Part shown: positions 17,513 to 25,766 of the stretch, one piece after another | Numbering within the stretch: the first letter of the stretch is position 1 | Layout: each line of letters opens with the position of its first letter | From: CAIQPV01 sp963719855 | GTDB taxonomy: Bacteria; Pseudomonadota; Gammaproteobacteria; Burkholderiales; Gallionellaceae | Direction of reading: 5' to 3' | Assembly: GCA_963719855.1 (NCBI GenBank) | Contig: CAVRDK010000001.1 | Span: forward strand, 186,001-250,000 | Length of the DNA: 64,000 nucleotides | The notes under the pieces: model-generated | The model's database searches: none | What the model was told of the DNA's origin: nothing | The model's input: the letters and a program-made list of their open reading frames with translations, nothing else | Made by a program: the position numbers and the translations under genes

Positions 17513-17807
17513 ATGGATATTGAATACGAACTGCGCGGCATTCGCTTTAGGTGGAATGAGGACAACCAAGCTAAACGTAAAGAATCATGATGGCGTTTCT
17601 TTTGAGCAGGCAGCACAAGTGTTCTTTGATCCATTCGTCCAATATCTGGATGCCTCGCGAAACAACGAGAAAAGAGAAGGCGCATTGGGTTGCGACTTTG
17701 ATTTTCGGCTTTTGTTTGTAGTACATCTGGATATTGAAGATGAATTTATTCGCATCATTTCGGCCCGCAAGGCCGAGCCTTACGAAAGGGATAGTTATGA
17801 AACTTGA
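17513..17807 (+). pseudogene. brnT: BrnT-family toxin, frameshifted
   Basis: The opening codons read MDIEYELRGIRFRWNEDNQA, a BrnT-like start, but then meet a TGA. In another frame the protein continues as NHDGVSFEQAAQVFFDP, then RLLFVVHLDIEDEFIRIISA and RKAEPYERDSYE, the typical BrnT body and end. The switch needs the loss of one base near 17576-17582. BrnT is a small RelE-like ribonuclease toxin. The 3-prime end overlaps brnA by 11 bases. As written the toxin is inactive; a sequencing indel is the other explanation. Confidence 0.8.
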
Positions 17808-18084
17808 AACCATTAAAAAGCGTTTATCGAAAGATCGTCCGATGGTGTCTGTAACCTTGAGGATGCCCGATGATGTGGTGAGCGATTTGAAGAAGGTTGC
17901 GCCGCTTAAAGGTTTCTCTGGCTATCAAGGTTTGTTGCGTGCATATGTCGGCGCAGGATTGCGCGAGGACTTAGAGCGCATGGAAGGCAGCGCGGTTGCG
18001 CAACTCATTGAAAAACTTCGTGCAGATGGCGTACCGGAAGCCAAGTTAAACAAAGCGGTGTCAAGTCTAAAACTGGCTGCCTAG
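17797..18084 (+). CDS. brnA: BrnA-family antitoxin
   Basis: This 95-residue protein follows and overlaps the BrnT gene. It carries SVTLRMPDDVVSDLKKVAP, a ribbon-helix-helix type DNA-binding segment, and GYQGLLRAYVGAGLREDL, which is the BrnA/CopG-like signature. The ATG at 17797 is preceded by AAAGGGA. The antitoxin would bind the toxin and repress the shared promoter. It is intact although its toxin partner is frameshifted. Confidence 0.8.
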   Translation: MKLETIKKRLSKDRPMVSVTLRMPDDVVSDLKKVAPLKGFSGYQGLLRAYVGAGLREDLERMEGSAVAQLIEKLRADGVPEAKLNKAVSSLKLAA

Positions 18085-18149
18085 CTCATCTATGGGGCGC
18101 TGGCTGCGCGTTACGAGTGGCCGCTTTATGGTGTGCAAGTTTTTAATGT

Positions 18150-18180
18150 GAGTGGCAGCTATGTGGCAGGCAGTTCACAA
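18150..18180 (+). repeat. Direct repeat flanking the toxin-antitoxin pair, right copy
   Basis: This is the partner of the repeat at 17311-17343, with GAGTGGCAGCTATGTGGCAG followed by GCAGTTCACAA. A further GAGTGGCCGCTTTATGG occurs at 18114-18130. The IS30 element begins 20 bases further on. Confidence 0.5.
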
Positions 18181-18199
18181 TGATGAATATCTCCTTGGT

Positions 18200-19432
18200 G
18201 CTGCGGATTCAACCGGTCGATGCAACACATTGGTTAAACCGTTCAGCCGGTGTTTCGAAATCTAACGTCTTTCGTGGACGTTCATTCAGCCTCCGAGCCA
18301 CAGCATTGAGTTGTGCCTGAGAGTGTACCGATAAATTTGTTCCTTTGGGAAAGTACTGCCTCAATAAACCATTGGTATTCTCATTCGTTCCACGTTGCCA
18401 TGGGTTATGCGGATCACAGAAATAGACGTTGATGTCGGTTGCCAGCGTAAATCGCTTATGGTCGGCCAGTTCCTTGCCACGATCCCAGGTCAGCGATTTG
18501 TAGAGTTCCTGCGGTAACTTCCGGGCATTCTTGATCAGCGCGTTGATGACAGTCTCGGTATCTTTACTGGGGAGTTTAACGAGCATCACATAGCGCGTCT
18601 GGCGTTCAACGAGGGTCGCAATCTGACTGCTACCACTGCCACATAACAGATCACCTTCCCAGTGACCCGGTACTGCGCGATCTTCCGCCGTGGCAGGACG
18701 TTCACTGATTGACACAGCATCGATGATTCTGCCGTGATCACTTGTCTTCTGAGTATGATGACGTGAACGACGCATGACTCGCGTACGCCGCAAGTGCTCC
18801 AGAAGTTCTTTCTTCAATGCGCCTCTAGCCTGGATATAGAGGCTGCGATAAATAGTCTCGTGTGACACCTGATAACTTTCGTCGCTTGGGTAAGTCTGCT
18901 TCAGCCACCCGGCAATCTGTTCCGGTGACCACTGCCCTCGGAGCTTGTGTGCCACGATGTGCGCCAACGCTCGATTCTCTACTAGTTTACAGGTCTTAGG
19001 CCGAAGTGTGCGATCCCAGGCTGCTTGTTCTGCTTGACTCGCGCGGTAGCATTCTTGACCACCGTTACGCGCGATCTCGCGACTGATGGTGGATGGCGCA
19101 CGTCCGAGCAACGCAGCAATCGAGCGAGCCGATTCACCTGCAACCATTGCACGAGATATCTCTTCACGTTCAGCCAGAGTCAGAGATAATCGAGAACGCT
19201 TCCGTTGTGCGGGTCGTATTCCACCAGTCTCCGCCAAAATGCCTTCGATAGAAGAGTGGGTTCGATCAAACAACTGTGCAATTTGCTGAAGAGAATCGCC
19301 TTTTTTCCAGTGTTCCCACATCAATGCTTTTTGACTTTCAGAATAATAAATCCGAGCTCTCTGTTTCATATACAACACTCCTTCTGTTTATACAGATTCT
19401 AGTGTGTTGCATCGACCGGTTGAATCCGCAGC
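18200..19432 (-). mobile_element. IS30-family insertion sequence, complete
   Basis: The element is bounded by perfect 30-base inverted repeats: 18200-18229 begins GCTGCGGATTCAACCGGTCG and 19403-19432 is its exact reverse complement. It holds one intact transposase gene. No clear target duplication is seen next to the ends. The last codons of the transposase lie inside the left inverted repeat. It sits in intergenic sequence between brnA and nirD and interrupts no recognised gene. Confidence 0.88.
18209..19369 (-). CDS. IS30-family transposase
   Basis: This transposase (386 residues) has an N-terminal helix-turn-helix region with SLTLAEREEISRAMVAGESA and APSTISREIARNGG, the IS30 signature. 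The DDE core is visible as VPGHWEGDLLCGSG (Asp), LTWDRGKELADHK (Asp) and QRGTNENTNGLLRQYFPK (Glu). The ATG at 19369 has AGGAG eight bases upstream, better than the GTG at 19378. The gene is intact, so the element may be active. Confidence 0.9.
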   Translation of the reverse strand: MKQRARIYYSESQKALMWEHWKKGDSLQQIAQLFDRTHSSIEGILAETGGIRPAQRKRSRLSLTLAEREEISRAMVAGESARSIAALLGRAPSTISREIARNGGQECYRASQAEQAAWDRTLRPKTCKLVENRALAHIVAHKLRGQWSPEQIAGWLKQTYPSDESYQVSHETIYRSLYIQARGALKKELLEHLRRTRVMRRSRHHTQKTSDHGRIIDAVSISERPATAEDRAVPGHWEGDLLCGSGSSQIATLVERQTRYVMLVKLPSKDTETVINALIKNARKLPQELYKSLTWDRGKELADHKRFTLATDINVYFCDPHNPWQRGTNENTNGLLRQYFPKGTNLSVHSQAQLNAVARRLNERPRKTLDFETPAERFNQCVASTG

Positions 19433-19571
19433 CATTTGCTGCCGGTCGAGGTGTAAAATATCCAGCAAGAAAGCTGACGGTCGTGACCAGCAAAAAGCGG
19501 CCAAAAAGGAGACACTCAGTGCGCGGCTCTAGCTGAGATGTGCTATTCCATTTCTATTTCAATCCGATTTT

Positions 19572-19595
19572 TAGGTCGGGGTTTAGCTCGACCTA
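19572..19595. repeat. Short palindrome of the TAGGTCGGG family
   Basis: TAGGTCGGGGTTTAGCTCGACCTA is split here as TAGGTCGGGG and CTCGACCTA around a short loop. Related palindromes occur at 22426-22526, 48195-48295 and 52808-52853. These are small dispersed intergenic repeats; this one lies just downstream of nirD and could act as a weak terminator or mRNA-stabilising stem. Confidence 0.6.
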
Positions 19596-19657
19596 CAATT
19601 ACACCATTAGTCTAGAATTGGAATTAGTCAAAATTGCATAGCATAATTAATGAGATA

Positions 19658-19966
19658 TCAAAGTTTCAAAAAGACGCTGCCATACAGAATTTTGCTGGGA
19701 ACCGTTCTCGCGCAGCCCTCATCCGGCGCGACGGCCTTACCATCTTCCAAGCTGATGTTCCAGCCGTGTAAAGGGCAGGCAACTTTGTGGTCGAACACGA
19801 TACCCTGCGACAAATGCCCGCCTTTGTGCGGACATTTGTCATGCAGGGCGAACACCTTATCCCCCATTGTGCGGAACAGTGCGATATTCCCTTGTTCAGT
19901 GGTCACCACACGCGTTCCAAGCGGGGGGATTTCTTCTAGGGTTGCGACCTTGTGCCAGTTGCCCAT
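19658..19966 (-). CDS. nirD: Assimilatory nitrite reductase small subunit (Rieske)
   Basis: NirD (102 residues) is the small subunit of NADH-dependent siroheme nitrite reductase. It has a complete Rieske [2Fe-2S] pair, CPHKGGHLSQG and CPLHGWNISLEDG, with both Cys-x-His motifs. It follows nirB by 13 bases on the same strand. Together the two subunits reduce nitrite to ammonium in the cytoplasm. Confidence 0.92.
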   Translation of the reverse strand: MGNWHKVATLEEIPPLGTRVVTTEQGNIALFRTMGDKVFALHDKCPHKGGHLSQGIVFDHKVACPLHGWNISLEDGKAVAPDEGCARTVPSKILYGSVFLKL

Positions 19967-19979
19967 GATGTTTTCCTTT

Positions 19980-22403
19980 TCAAATAGTCAGCGCTGCAAA
20001 TTCACGCGGATTGATGTTTTCTTTGGCCCAAGGGTTTCTCGCCCCTTCCAGTGCATACATCAAGCGTCCATACAAAGCCTTGCGGTTAACCGCATCTTGC
20101 ACCACGCGCTGCTTGATATAATCTAGGCCGACGCGCTCGATGTAATGTACGGTGCGATCCAGATAACGCGCTTCTTCGCGATACAGCTGGGTGAACGCGC
20201 CTGTATACTCCATGACTTCATCATGCGTTTTTACTTTCATCAGGAACTGCGCGACCTCAGTCTTGATACCGCCGTTGCCCCCCACATAAATTTCCCAGCC
20301 TGAATCCACACCTATCACGCCCACGTCCTTGATGGAGGTCTCGGCGCAATTGCGCGGGCAACCTGACACGGCGATTTTCAGTTTGTGCGGCGTCCACATG
20401 CGGTCAAAGGCGAGTTCGATATCTATCCCCATCTGCGTCGAATTCTGCACACCGAAGCGGCACCATTCGCTGCCTACGCAGGTTTTCACGGTGCGTAACG
20501 ATTTCCCATATGCGTAACCTGATGGCATGTCGAGATCGGCCCAGACCTTGGGCAGGTCTTCCTTTTTTATCCCGAATAAATCGATGCGCTGCCCCCCCGT
20601 TACCTTGACCGTCGGAATGTTGTATTTGTCCGCCACGTCGGCGATGCGGCGCAGTTGATCCGGGCTGGTTATGCCTCCGTACATGCGCGGCACCACCGAG
20701 AATGTACCGTCTTTCTGGATATTGGCGTGGGCGCGTTCGTTGATGAAACGCGACTGAGGATCATCCATGGCTTCATGCGGCCAGGCACAAATCAGGTAAT
20801 AGTTCAGCGCCGGGCGGCAGCTCGCGCAACCATTCTGGGTTGTCCAGTTCAGGAACTGCATCGTTTGCGGAATCGAAAGCAATTTTTCCTTGCGTATCGC
20901 CTTGCGCACTTCTTCATGCGTCAGTTCGGTGCAGCCGCACAACGGCTTCGCGGTATTCGCTTGCGGCGCATACGCCCCGCCGATGGTAGAGGCGAGTATC
21001 TGTTCGACCAGTCCGGTGCATGAGCCGCAGGAAGCGGAAGCCTTGGTGTGCTTGCGCACCTCATCCAGTGTGAACAGTCCCTGCTCCTTGATCGCTTTTA
21101 CTATAGTGCCCTTGCATACGCCGTTGCAGCCGCACACCTCCATCTTGTCCGGCATCGTCGACGCGCTGCTATGCCCCTGATGACCGGTGTTACCCAGATT
21201 GGATTGGCCGAACAGCAGATGATCGCGAATCTCAGAAACATTCTTGCCGTCGCGTATCATCTGAAAATACCACGAACCGTCTCTGGTATCGCCATACATC
21301 ACCGCGCCGACCAGCTTGTCATCCTGCAACACCAGCTTTTTGTAAACACCGCCAGCGGGATCATGCAGCACGATTTCCTCGGTATTTTCGTTGCCGGTAT
21401 AGTTGCCGGCGGAAAATAAATCTATGCCGGTCACTTTGAGTTTGGTGGAAGTCACCGAACCCTGATAGCGCGCGATGCCCATGCGTGCCAGATGATTGGC
21501 GCACACCTTGCCCATGTCGAACAGCGGCGCCACCAGCCCGTATGCCGTGCCACGATGCGACACGCACTCGCCCACGGCATAGATGCTGGGGTCGTAAGTC
21601 TGCATGGTGTCATTTACCACAATGCCGCGATTGCAATAAATCCCGGCCGATTCCGCCAATGCGACATTCGGGCGGATGCCGACCGCCATCACCACTAGGT
21701 CGGCGCGAATTTCTGTTCCATCTTTGAATCGTATTGCGGTAATCCGTCCGGTCGCACCACCCACCAATTCCTGTGTCTGTTTCTCCAGCAGGAATTTCAG
21801 CCCCTTGGTTTCCAGTGTAGCCTGCAACATCCCGGCAGAGTCTTGATCGAGCTGGCGCTCCATCAGCCACGGCATGAGGTGCACCACCGTCACATCCATG
21901 CCCCTTAGAGCCAAACCGTTGGCGGCTTCCAGCCCGAGCAGGCCGCCTCCGATGACTACCGCATGTTTATATTTTTTTGCCGCCGCTATCATTGCATTGG
22001 TGTCCTGGATGTCACGGTAGCCGATTACACCATCCAGCTCCTTGCCCGGCACCGGCAGGATGAAAGAATTGGAGCCAGTCGCCAGCAACAGCCGGTCATA
22101 TTCCGCCATCGTTCCATCCTCGGCATATACCACTTTCTTGAGGCGGTCGATGCGCACCACTTTCTTGCTCAAATGCAGGGTGATGTTGTGCTGGGCATAC
22201 CAGGCCAAGTCGTTCAGGATAATGTCCTGTATCCCCTGCTCGCCCGCCAGCACCGGCGACAGCATGATGCGGTTGTAGTTGGGATACTGCTCGGCACCGA
22301 ACACGGTGATGTCGTACATCTCCGGTGTCAGCTTCAGCAACTCCTCCAGCGTGCGCACCCCCGCCATGCCATTGCCGACCATTACCAGTTTCATTTTTTT
22401 CAT
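19980..22403 (-). CDS. nirB: Assimilatory nitrite reductase large subunit
   Basis: NirB (807 residues) begins with an FAD/NAD(P)H oxidoreductase half (VMVGNGMAGVRTLEEL and AVVIGGGLLGLEAANGLAL). A BFD-like [2Fe-2S] region follows (VCGCNGVCKGTIVKA, SASCGSCTGLVEQIL), and the C-terminus is the siroheme/4Fe-4S half with CVGSEWCRFG and SGCPRNCAETSIKDVG. The frame opens at 22505, but ATG 22403 has AAGGAG seven bases upstream and starts directly at the FAD fold. It takes electrons from NADH and reduces nitrite by six electrons to ammonium. It is the penultimate gene of the nrt-nir operon. Confidence 0.93.
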   Translation of the reverse strand: MKKMKLVMVGNGMAGVRTLEELLKLTPEMYDITVFGAEQYPNYNRIMLSPVLAGEQGIQDIILNDLAWYAQHNITLHLSKKVVRIDRLKKVVYAEDGTMAEYDRLLLATGSNSFILPVPGKELDGVIGYRDIQDTNAMIAAAKKYKHAVVIGGGLLGLEAANGLALRGMDVTVVHLMPWLMERQLDQDSAGMLQATLETKGLKFLLEKQTQELVGGATGRITAIRFKDGTEIRADLVVMAVGIRPNVALAESAGIYCNRGIVVNDTMQTYDPSIYAVGECVSHRGTAYGLVAPLFDMGKVCANHLARMGIARYQGSVTSTKLKVTGIDLFSAGNYTGNENTEEIVLHDPAGGVYKKLVLQDDKLVGAVMYGDTRDGSWYFQMIRDGKNVSEIRDHLLFGQSNLGNTGHQGHSSASTMPDKMEVCGCNGVCKGTIVKAIKEQGLFTLDEVRKHTKASASCGSCTGLVEQILASTIGGAYAPQANTAKPLCGCTELTHEEVRKAIRKEKLLSIPQTMQFLNWTTQNGCASCRPALNYYLICAWPHEAMDDPQSRFINERAHANIQKDGTFSVVPRMYGGITSPDQLRRIADVADKYNIPTVKVTGGQRIDLFGIKKEDLPKVWADLDMPSGYAYGKSLRTVKTCVGSEWCRFGVQNSTQMGIDIELAFDRMWTPHKLKIAVSGCPRNCAETSIKDVGVIGVDSGWEIYVGGNGGIKTEVAQFLMKVKTHDEVMEYTGAFTQLYREEARYLDRTVHYIERVGLDYIKQRVVQDAVNRKALYGRLMYALEGARNPWAKENINPREFAALTI

Positions 22404-22425
22404 GCTGTGACTCCTTGTGTAGTGT

Positions 22426-22526
22426 GTAGGTCGGGCTTTAACCAGCGACTTGGCCGCAGTTTTTTGGCGGCCTAGTCGAATGGCTATGCAAAGCCAGTCC
22501 GACAAGTCGGTATAAATGCCGACCTA
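22426..22526. repeat. Palindromic repeat region upstream of nirB
   Basis: GTAGGTCGGGCTT at 22426 and a second stem, AAGTCGGTATAAATGCCGAC at 22504-22523, belong to the same TAGGTCGGG family seen elsewhere in the window. The repeat separates the 70-residue gene from nirB and forms stable stems in the transcript. Confidence 0.55.
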
Positions 22527-22540
22527 AATCAGCGTTAGAA

Positions 22541-22753
22541 TCATAGGTAGGGGCCCGTGCGCTCATATGCCCATCTGTCTCCACGTTTACGCAAACTGTT
22601 CAGCACCTGTTCTAGCGTGTACGTCTCGTTTGGAATAACCAATCGTTCCGATGTCATCATCAGGAACTCACTGGCTCGATCAAAGCACATGATGGCAACT
22701 TCATGCTTGCTCTCGAGAGAAGCAAATAGGAATGGGAAGAATGATTTTTTCAT
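22541..22753 (-). CDS. Small hypothetical protein in the nitrate operon
   Basis: This 70-residue protein starts with MKKSFFPFLFASLESKHEV and ends in RWAYERTGPYL. Its ATG at 22753 overlaps nothing recognised except the end of nrtD, with the two genes offset by five bases. There is no Cys cluster or membrane helix. I do not recognise the family. The position between nrtD and nirB, on the same strand, suggests a role in nitrate or nitrite assimilation. Confidence 0.6.
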   Translation of the reverse strand: MKKSFFPFLFASLESKHEVAIMCFDRASEFLMMTSERLVIPNETYTLEQVLNSLRKRGDRWAYERTGPYL

Positions 22754-22757
22754 GTGG

Positions 22758-23558
22758 TTAAGCAGCTTCTTTCGCCTGCTTCTGATATAAGAATTCCAGC
22801 ACCGCGCCGCGCAATTGGTGATAATGCGAATTTTTTGCCATCGCGAGGCGGTTACGCGGTTTGTCCAGATCAACTTTAAGAATTTCTCCTATGGTCGCCG
22901 CAGGGCCGTTGGTCATCATCACGATGCGGTCGGACAGCAGCACTGCCTCATCCACATCGTGCGTTACCATTACCACTGTGCTGTTGGTCGCAGCAACGAT
23001 TTTCATCAACTCGTCCTGCAAATGCGCGCGGGTCAAGGCGTCCAGCGCGCCGAACGGCTCGTCCATCAGCAATACTTTTGGCTGCATTGACAGGGCCCGC
23101 GCGATGCCGACGCGCTGCTTCATGCCGCCAGATATTTCGTGTGGGTACTTGTGTTCGGCGTGTGTCAGATGAACCAGCGCCAGCGCCTCCTTGGTGCGCT
23201 CTGCAAGTTGTGCTTTGTTTTCTTTTGCACCGAACACACGCTCGACTGCGAGATGGACATTCTCGAAACAGGTCAGCCACGGCAGTAGCGAGTGGTTTTG
23301 GAACACCACGCCGCGATCCGGCCCCGGCCCTGCAATCTCGCGTCCGGCGCAGATCATCACACCTGAGGTTGGGAATAACAGCCCGGCTATCAGGTTGAGC
23401 AGGGTGGATTTGCCGCAGCCGGAGTGTCCAATCAGCGTGATGAATTCGCCGCGCAGTATGTTCAGGTTGATGTCCTTGAGCGCGATGAATGGTCCGTGTT
23501 TGGTGTCGAAGGACATTTGCACGTTTTCGACATAAACATATTTTTGTATGGCGTTCAT
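22758..23558 (-). CDS. nrtD: Nitrate ABC transporter ATP-binding protein
   Basis: This ATPase (266 residues) has Walker A LIGHSGCGKSTLLNL, the signature ISGGMKQRVGIARAL, Walker B VLLMDEPFGALDALTR and the switch His in VTHDVDEAV. It belongs to the nitrate/sulfonate/taurine group (NrtD, SsuB, TauB). It follows the permease by nine bases. With NrtA and NrtB it forms the high-affinity nitrate importer in the inner membrane. Confidence 0.9.
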   Translation of the reverse strand: MNAIQKYVYVENVQMSFDTKHGPFIALKDINLNILRGEFITLIGHSGCGKSTLLNLIAGLLFPTSGVMICAGREIAGPGPDRGVVFQNHSLLPWLTCFENVHLAVERVFGAKENKAQLAERTKEALALVHLTHAEHKYPHEISGGMKQRVGIARALSMQPKVLLMDEPFGALDALTRAHLQDELMKIVAATNSTVVMVTHDVDEAVLLSDRIVMMTNGPAATIGEILKVDLDKPRNRLAMAKNSHYHQLRGAVLEFLYQKQAKEAA

Positions 23559-23567
23559 TTGTACCCT

Positions 23568-24341
23568 CTAGTAACTAAACTTTTTCGCCAACATGACCAG
23601 TATCTGCTCCAGCAATAGTCCGACTATGCCAACCACAAAGATCGCGATGATGATGTGCTCCACGTTCAGGTTGTTCCATTCATCCCACACCCAGAAGCCG
23701 ATGCCCACGCCGCCGGTCAGCATTTCCGCCGCCACGATCACTAGCCATGCGGTACCGATGGACAGGCGGATGCCGGTGAGCATGTATGGCAAAGTGGCCG
23801 GGAGAAGTATCTTGGTGAACACTTTCCATTCGGACAGGTTGAGTACGCGCGCCACGTTGAGATAATCCTGCGGCAACTGGCGTACACCCATCGCGGTGTT
23901 GATAATCATCGGCCAGATACTGGAGATGAAGATCACCCAGATCGCGGCTGGATTCGCTGCCTTAAACACCAGCAGTCCAATCGGTAGCCAAGCCAACGGC
24001 GACACCGGCCTAAGCATGCTGACGATGGGGCTGGTCATCTTGTCGAGGAATCTAAAGCGCCCAATCATAAAGCCCAGCGGAATGCCGATTGCAGCTGCCA
24101 GACCGAAGCCGATACCAACCCGCTTAAGCGAACTCAAGATATTCCAGCCTATTCCTTGATCGTTCGGGCTTTTCTGGTAGAACGGGTCGCTGAATAGCAG
24201 CACCGTCGAATGCCAGGTCATAATCGGCCCCGGCAGATTCTTGCTGGATTCCGACACCAGCCCCCAGAACATGATGAATAACACTATCCCCAACAACGGC
24301 GGAAACATGGTTGTCCAAAAAAACTGTTTGGCTTTCATCAC
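23568..24341 (-). CDS. nrtB: Nitrate ABC transporter permease
   Basis: This 257-residue permease has six predicted membrane segments, and the binding-protein-dependent transport signature lies around LPQDYLNVARVLNLSEW. Its start ATGATG overlaps the nrtA stop by four bases. It is the transmembrane part of the nitrate importer. Permeases of this type also serve cyanate or bicarbonate; the nirBD neighbourhood selects nitrate/nitrite. Confidence 0.9.
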   Translation of the reverse strand: MMKAKQFFWTTMFPPLLGIVLFIMFWGLVSESSKNLPGPIMTWHSTVLLFSDPFYQKSPNDQGIGWNILSSLKRVGIGFGLAAAIGIPLGFMIGRFRFLDKMTSPIVSMLRPVSPLAWLPIGLLVFKAANPAAIWVIFISSIWPMIINTAMGVRQLPQDYLNVARVLNLSEWKVFTKILLPATLPYMLTGIRLSIGTAWLVIVAAEMLTGGVGIGFWVWDEWNNLNVEHIIIAIFVVGIVGLLLEQILVMLAKKFSY

Positions 24342-25591
24342 GCTCTCACCTTGAAGCTGGCAGCATATTTTTTAGGATCCTTGCCGTCCCACACTACGCC
24401 ATCAATCAGCTTGGAGCTGCGCATCGCATCCTTTGGAACCGGCACTTTGACCTGCGAAGCAGCCTGTTTGTACAACTCGATCTGGTTGATCTTCTTGGCG
24501 ATAGCCAGATAATCCGGGTCTTCCTTGAGCAAGCCCCAGCGTTTGTGCTGTGTGAGGAACCACATGCCATCAGACAGATAGGGGAAATTCACCGCGCCGT
24601 CATTGCAAAATTTCATGTAGTTGGGGTCGTTCCACTTCTTGCCGAGGCCGTCCTCATACTTACCTTCCATGCGCTGGTCGATCACCTCCACCGGGCAATT
24701 GACATAGGATTTGTCGGCGATGATTTCGGCGACCTTATGGCGGTTTATCATAGTGTCGATGAACTTGGACGCTTCCAGCACGGCCATGATTAACGCCCGC
24801 GCAGTGTTGGGATTTTTCTGCGCAAACTCCGCAGTGGTGCCCAACACTTTTTCCGGATGGTCTTTCCAGATGTCCTGCGTGGTGGTGGCGGTGAACCCTA
24901 TCTTGTCGTAAATCGCGCGCGCTCCCCACGGCTCGCCAACGCAATAGCCATCCATATTGCCGACGCGCATATTGGCGACCATCTGCGGCGGAGGCACTGT
25001 GATGGTCTTCACATCGCTCAACGGGTTGATGCCATTGCTCGCCAGCCAGTAATACAACCACATGGCGTGGGTGCCGGTGGGGAAGGTCTGGGCGAAGGTA
25101 TAGTCACGCTTCTCTGTATTCACCAGTTTCTTCAGCGACTCACCGTTGGTCACGCCCTTATCCTTGAGCTGATTGGAAAGCGTAATTGCCTGACCGTTAT
25201 TGCTCAGCGTCATCAGCACCGACATGTCTTTTTTCTGGCCACCGATACCGAGTTCCACGCCATAAATCAAGCCATACAACACATGCGCGGCATCGAGCTC
25301 GCCATTGACCAGTTTGTCGCGCACGGCAGCCCAGGAGGCTTCCTTGGAAAGCACGATCTTGATGCCGTATTTCTCATCGAACTTCATCACCGAGGCGATT
25401 ACCAGCGAAGCGCAATCGGTCAAAGGAATGAAGCCTACCTTCACTTCCTTCTTCTCCGGCGCATCAGAACCTGCCGCCCATGCCGCGCTGCGTATTCCCG
25501 GCGGCACCATCGCCATTAGCGCCGCACCTCCCAACAAACCCACGCCACTTTTCATAAAGTCCCTCCGGCTGCTTTTGAATTCATCGCTCAT
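24338..25591 (-). CDS. nrtA: Nitrate ABC transporter substrate-binding protein, Tat-exported
   Basis: This 417-residue NrtA/CmpA-type protein has a twin-arginine signal (SSRRDFMKSGVGLLGGAAL) and a cleavage region near SAAWAAG. The mature part begins VKVGFIPLTDCASLVIAS. It captures nitrate in the periplasm for NrtBD. A 5-prime leader with antitermination hairpins lies directly upstream (25622-25740). The Tat signal argues against it being the cytoplasmic nitrate sensor NasS, which belongs to the same superfamily. Confidence 0.9.
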   Translation of the reverse strand: MSDEFKSSRRDFMKSGVGLLGGAALMAMVPPGIRSAAWAAGSDAPEKKEVKVGFIPLTDCASLVIASVMKFDEKYGIKIVLSKEASWAAVRDKLVNGELDAAHVLYGLIYGVELGIGGQKKDMSVLMTLSNNGQAITLSNQLKDKGVTNGESLKKLVNTEKRDYTFAQTFPTGTHAMWLYYWLASNGINPLSDVKTITVPPPQMVANMRVGNMDGYCVGEPWGARAIYDKIGFTATTTQDIWKDHPEKVLGTTAEFAQKNPNTARALIMAVLEASKFIDTMINRHKVAEIIADKSYVNCPVEVIDQRMEGKYEDGLGKKWNDPNYMKFCNDGAVNFPYLSDGMWFLTQHKRWGLLKEDPDYLAIAKKINQIELYKQAASQVKVPVPKDAMRSSKLIDGVVWDGKDPKKYAASFKVRA

Positions 25592-25621
25592 TACATCGCT
25601 CCTCGGTTAATAACGTACAAA

Positions 25622-25668
25622 CAAAAAAGCGCCCATTCGCAAGAGACACTTCTCCCGCGAATGGACGC
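25622..25668 (-). terminator. Intrinsic terminator in the nrtA leader
   Basis: On the minus strand the stem GCGTCCATTCGC pairs with GCGAATGGGCGC (25629-25668 including the loop) and is followed by seven Ts (25622-25628). It lies about 30 bases before the nrtA start, after the two ANTAR-type hairpins, so it would stop transcription unless NasT binds the leader. Confidence 0.85.
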
Positions 25669-25681
25669 CTTTGTCCTTTTT

Positions 25682-25735
25682 CCCGACCAGCATTGGACGG
25701 GATTAAATTCTTTCAACGCGACCCGCCATTGGGCC
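25682..25735 (-). promoter_or_regulatory. ANTAR-target leader with two hexaloop hairpins
   Basis: Two hairpins precede the terminator on the minus strand. The first (25720-25735) is GGCCC-AATGGC-GGGTC; the second (25682-25701) is CCCGTCC-AATGCT-GGTCGGG. Both have six-base loops with A at position 1 and G at position 4, the known recognition pattern for ANTAR-domain antiterminators. The ANTAR protein NasT is encoded immediately upstream. Binding would prevent the terminator from forming and allow nrt-nir expression. Confidence 0.85.
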
Positions 25736-25749
25736 GTTGTCATTTACCT

Positions 25750-25765
25750 AGCAATGACCATGCCA
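25750..25765 (-). promoter_or_regulatory. Sigma-54 promoter of nrtA operon
   Basis: The minus-strand sequence TGGCATGGTCATTGCT matches the sigma-54 consensus, with GG and GC elements separated by ten bases. It lies between the nasT stop codon and the ANTAR leader, which puts the start of transcription near 25739, directly before the first hairpin. NtrC activation under nitrogen limitation is the expected control. Confidence 0.75.
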
Positions 25766-25766
25766 G

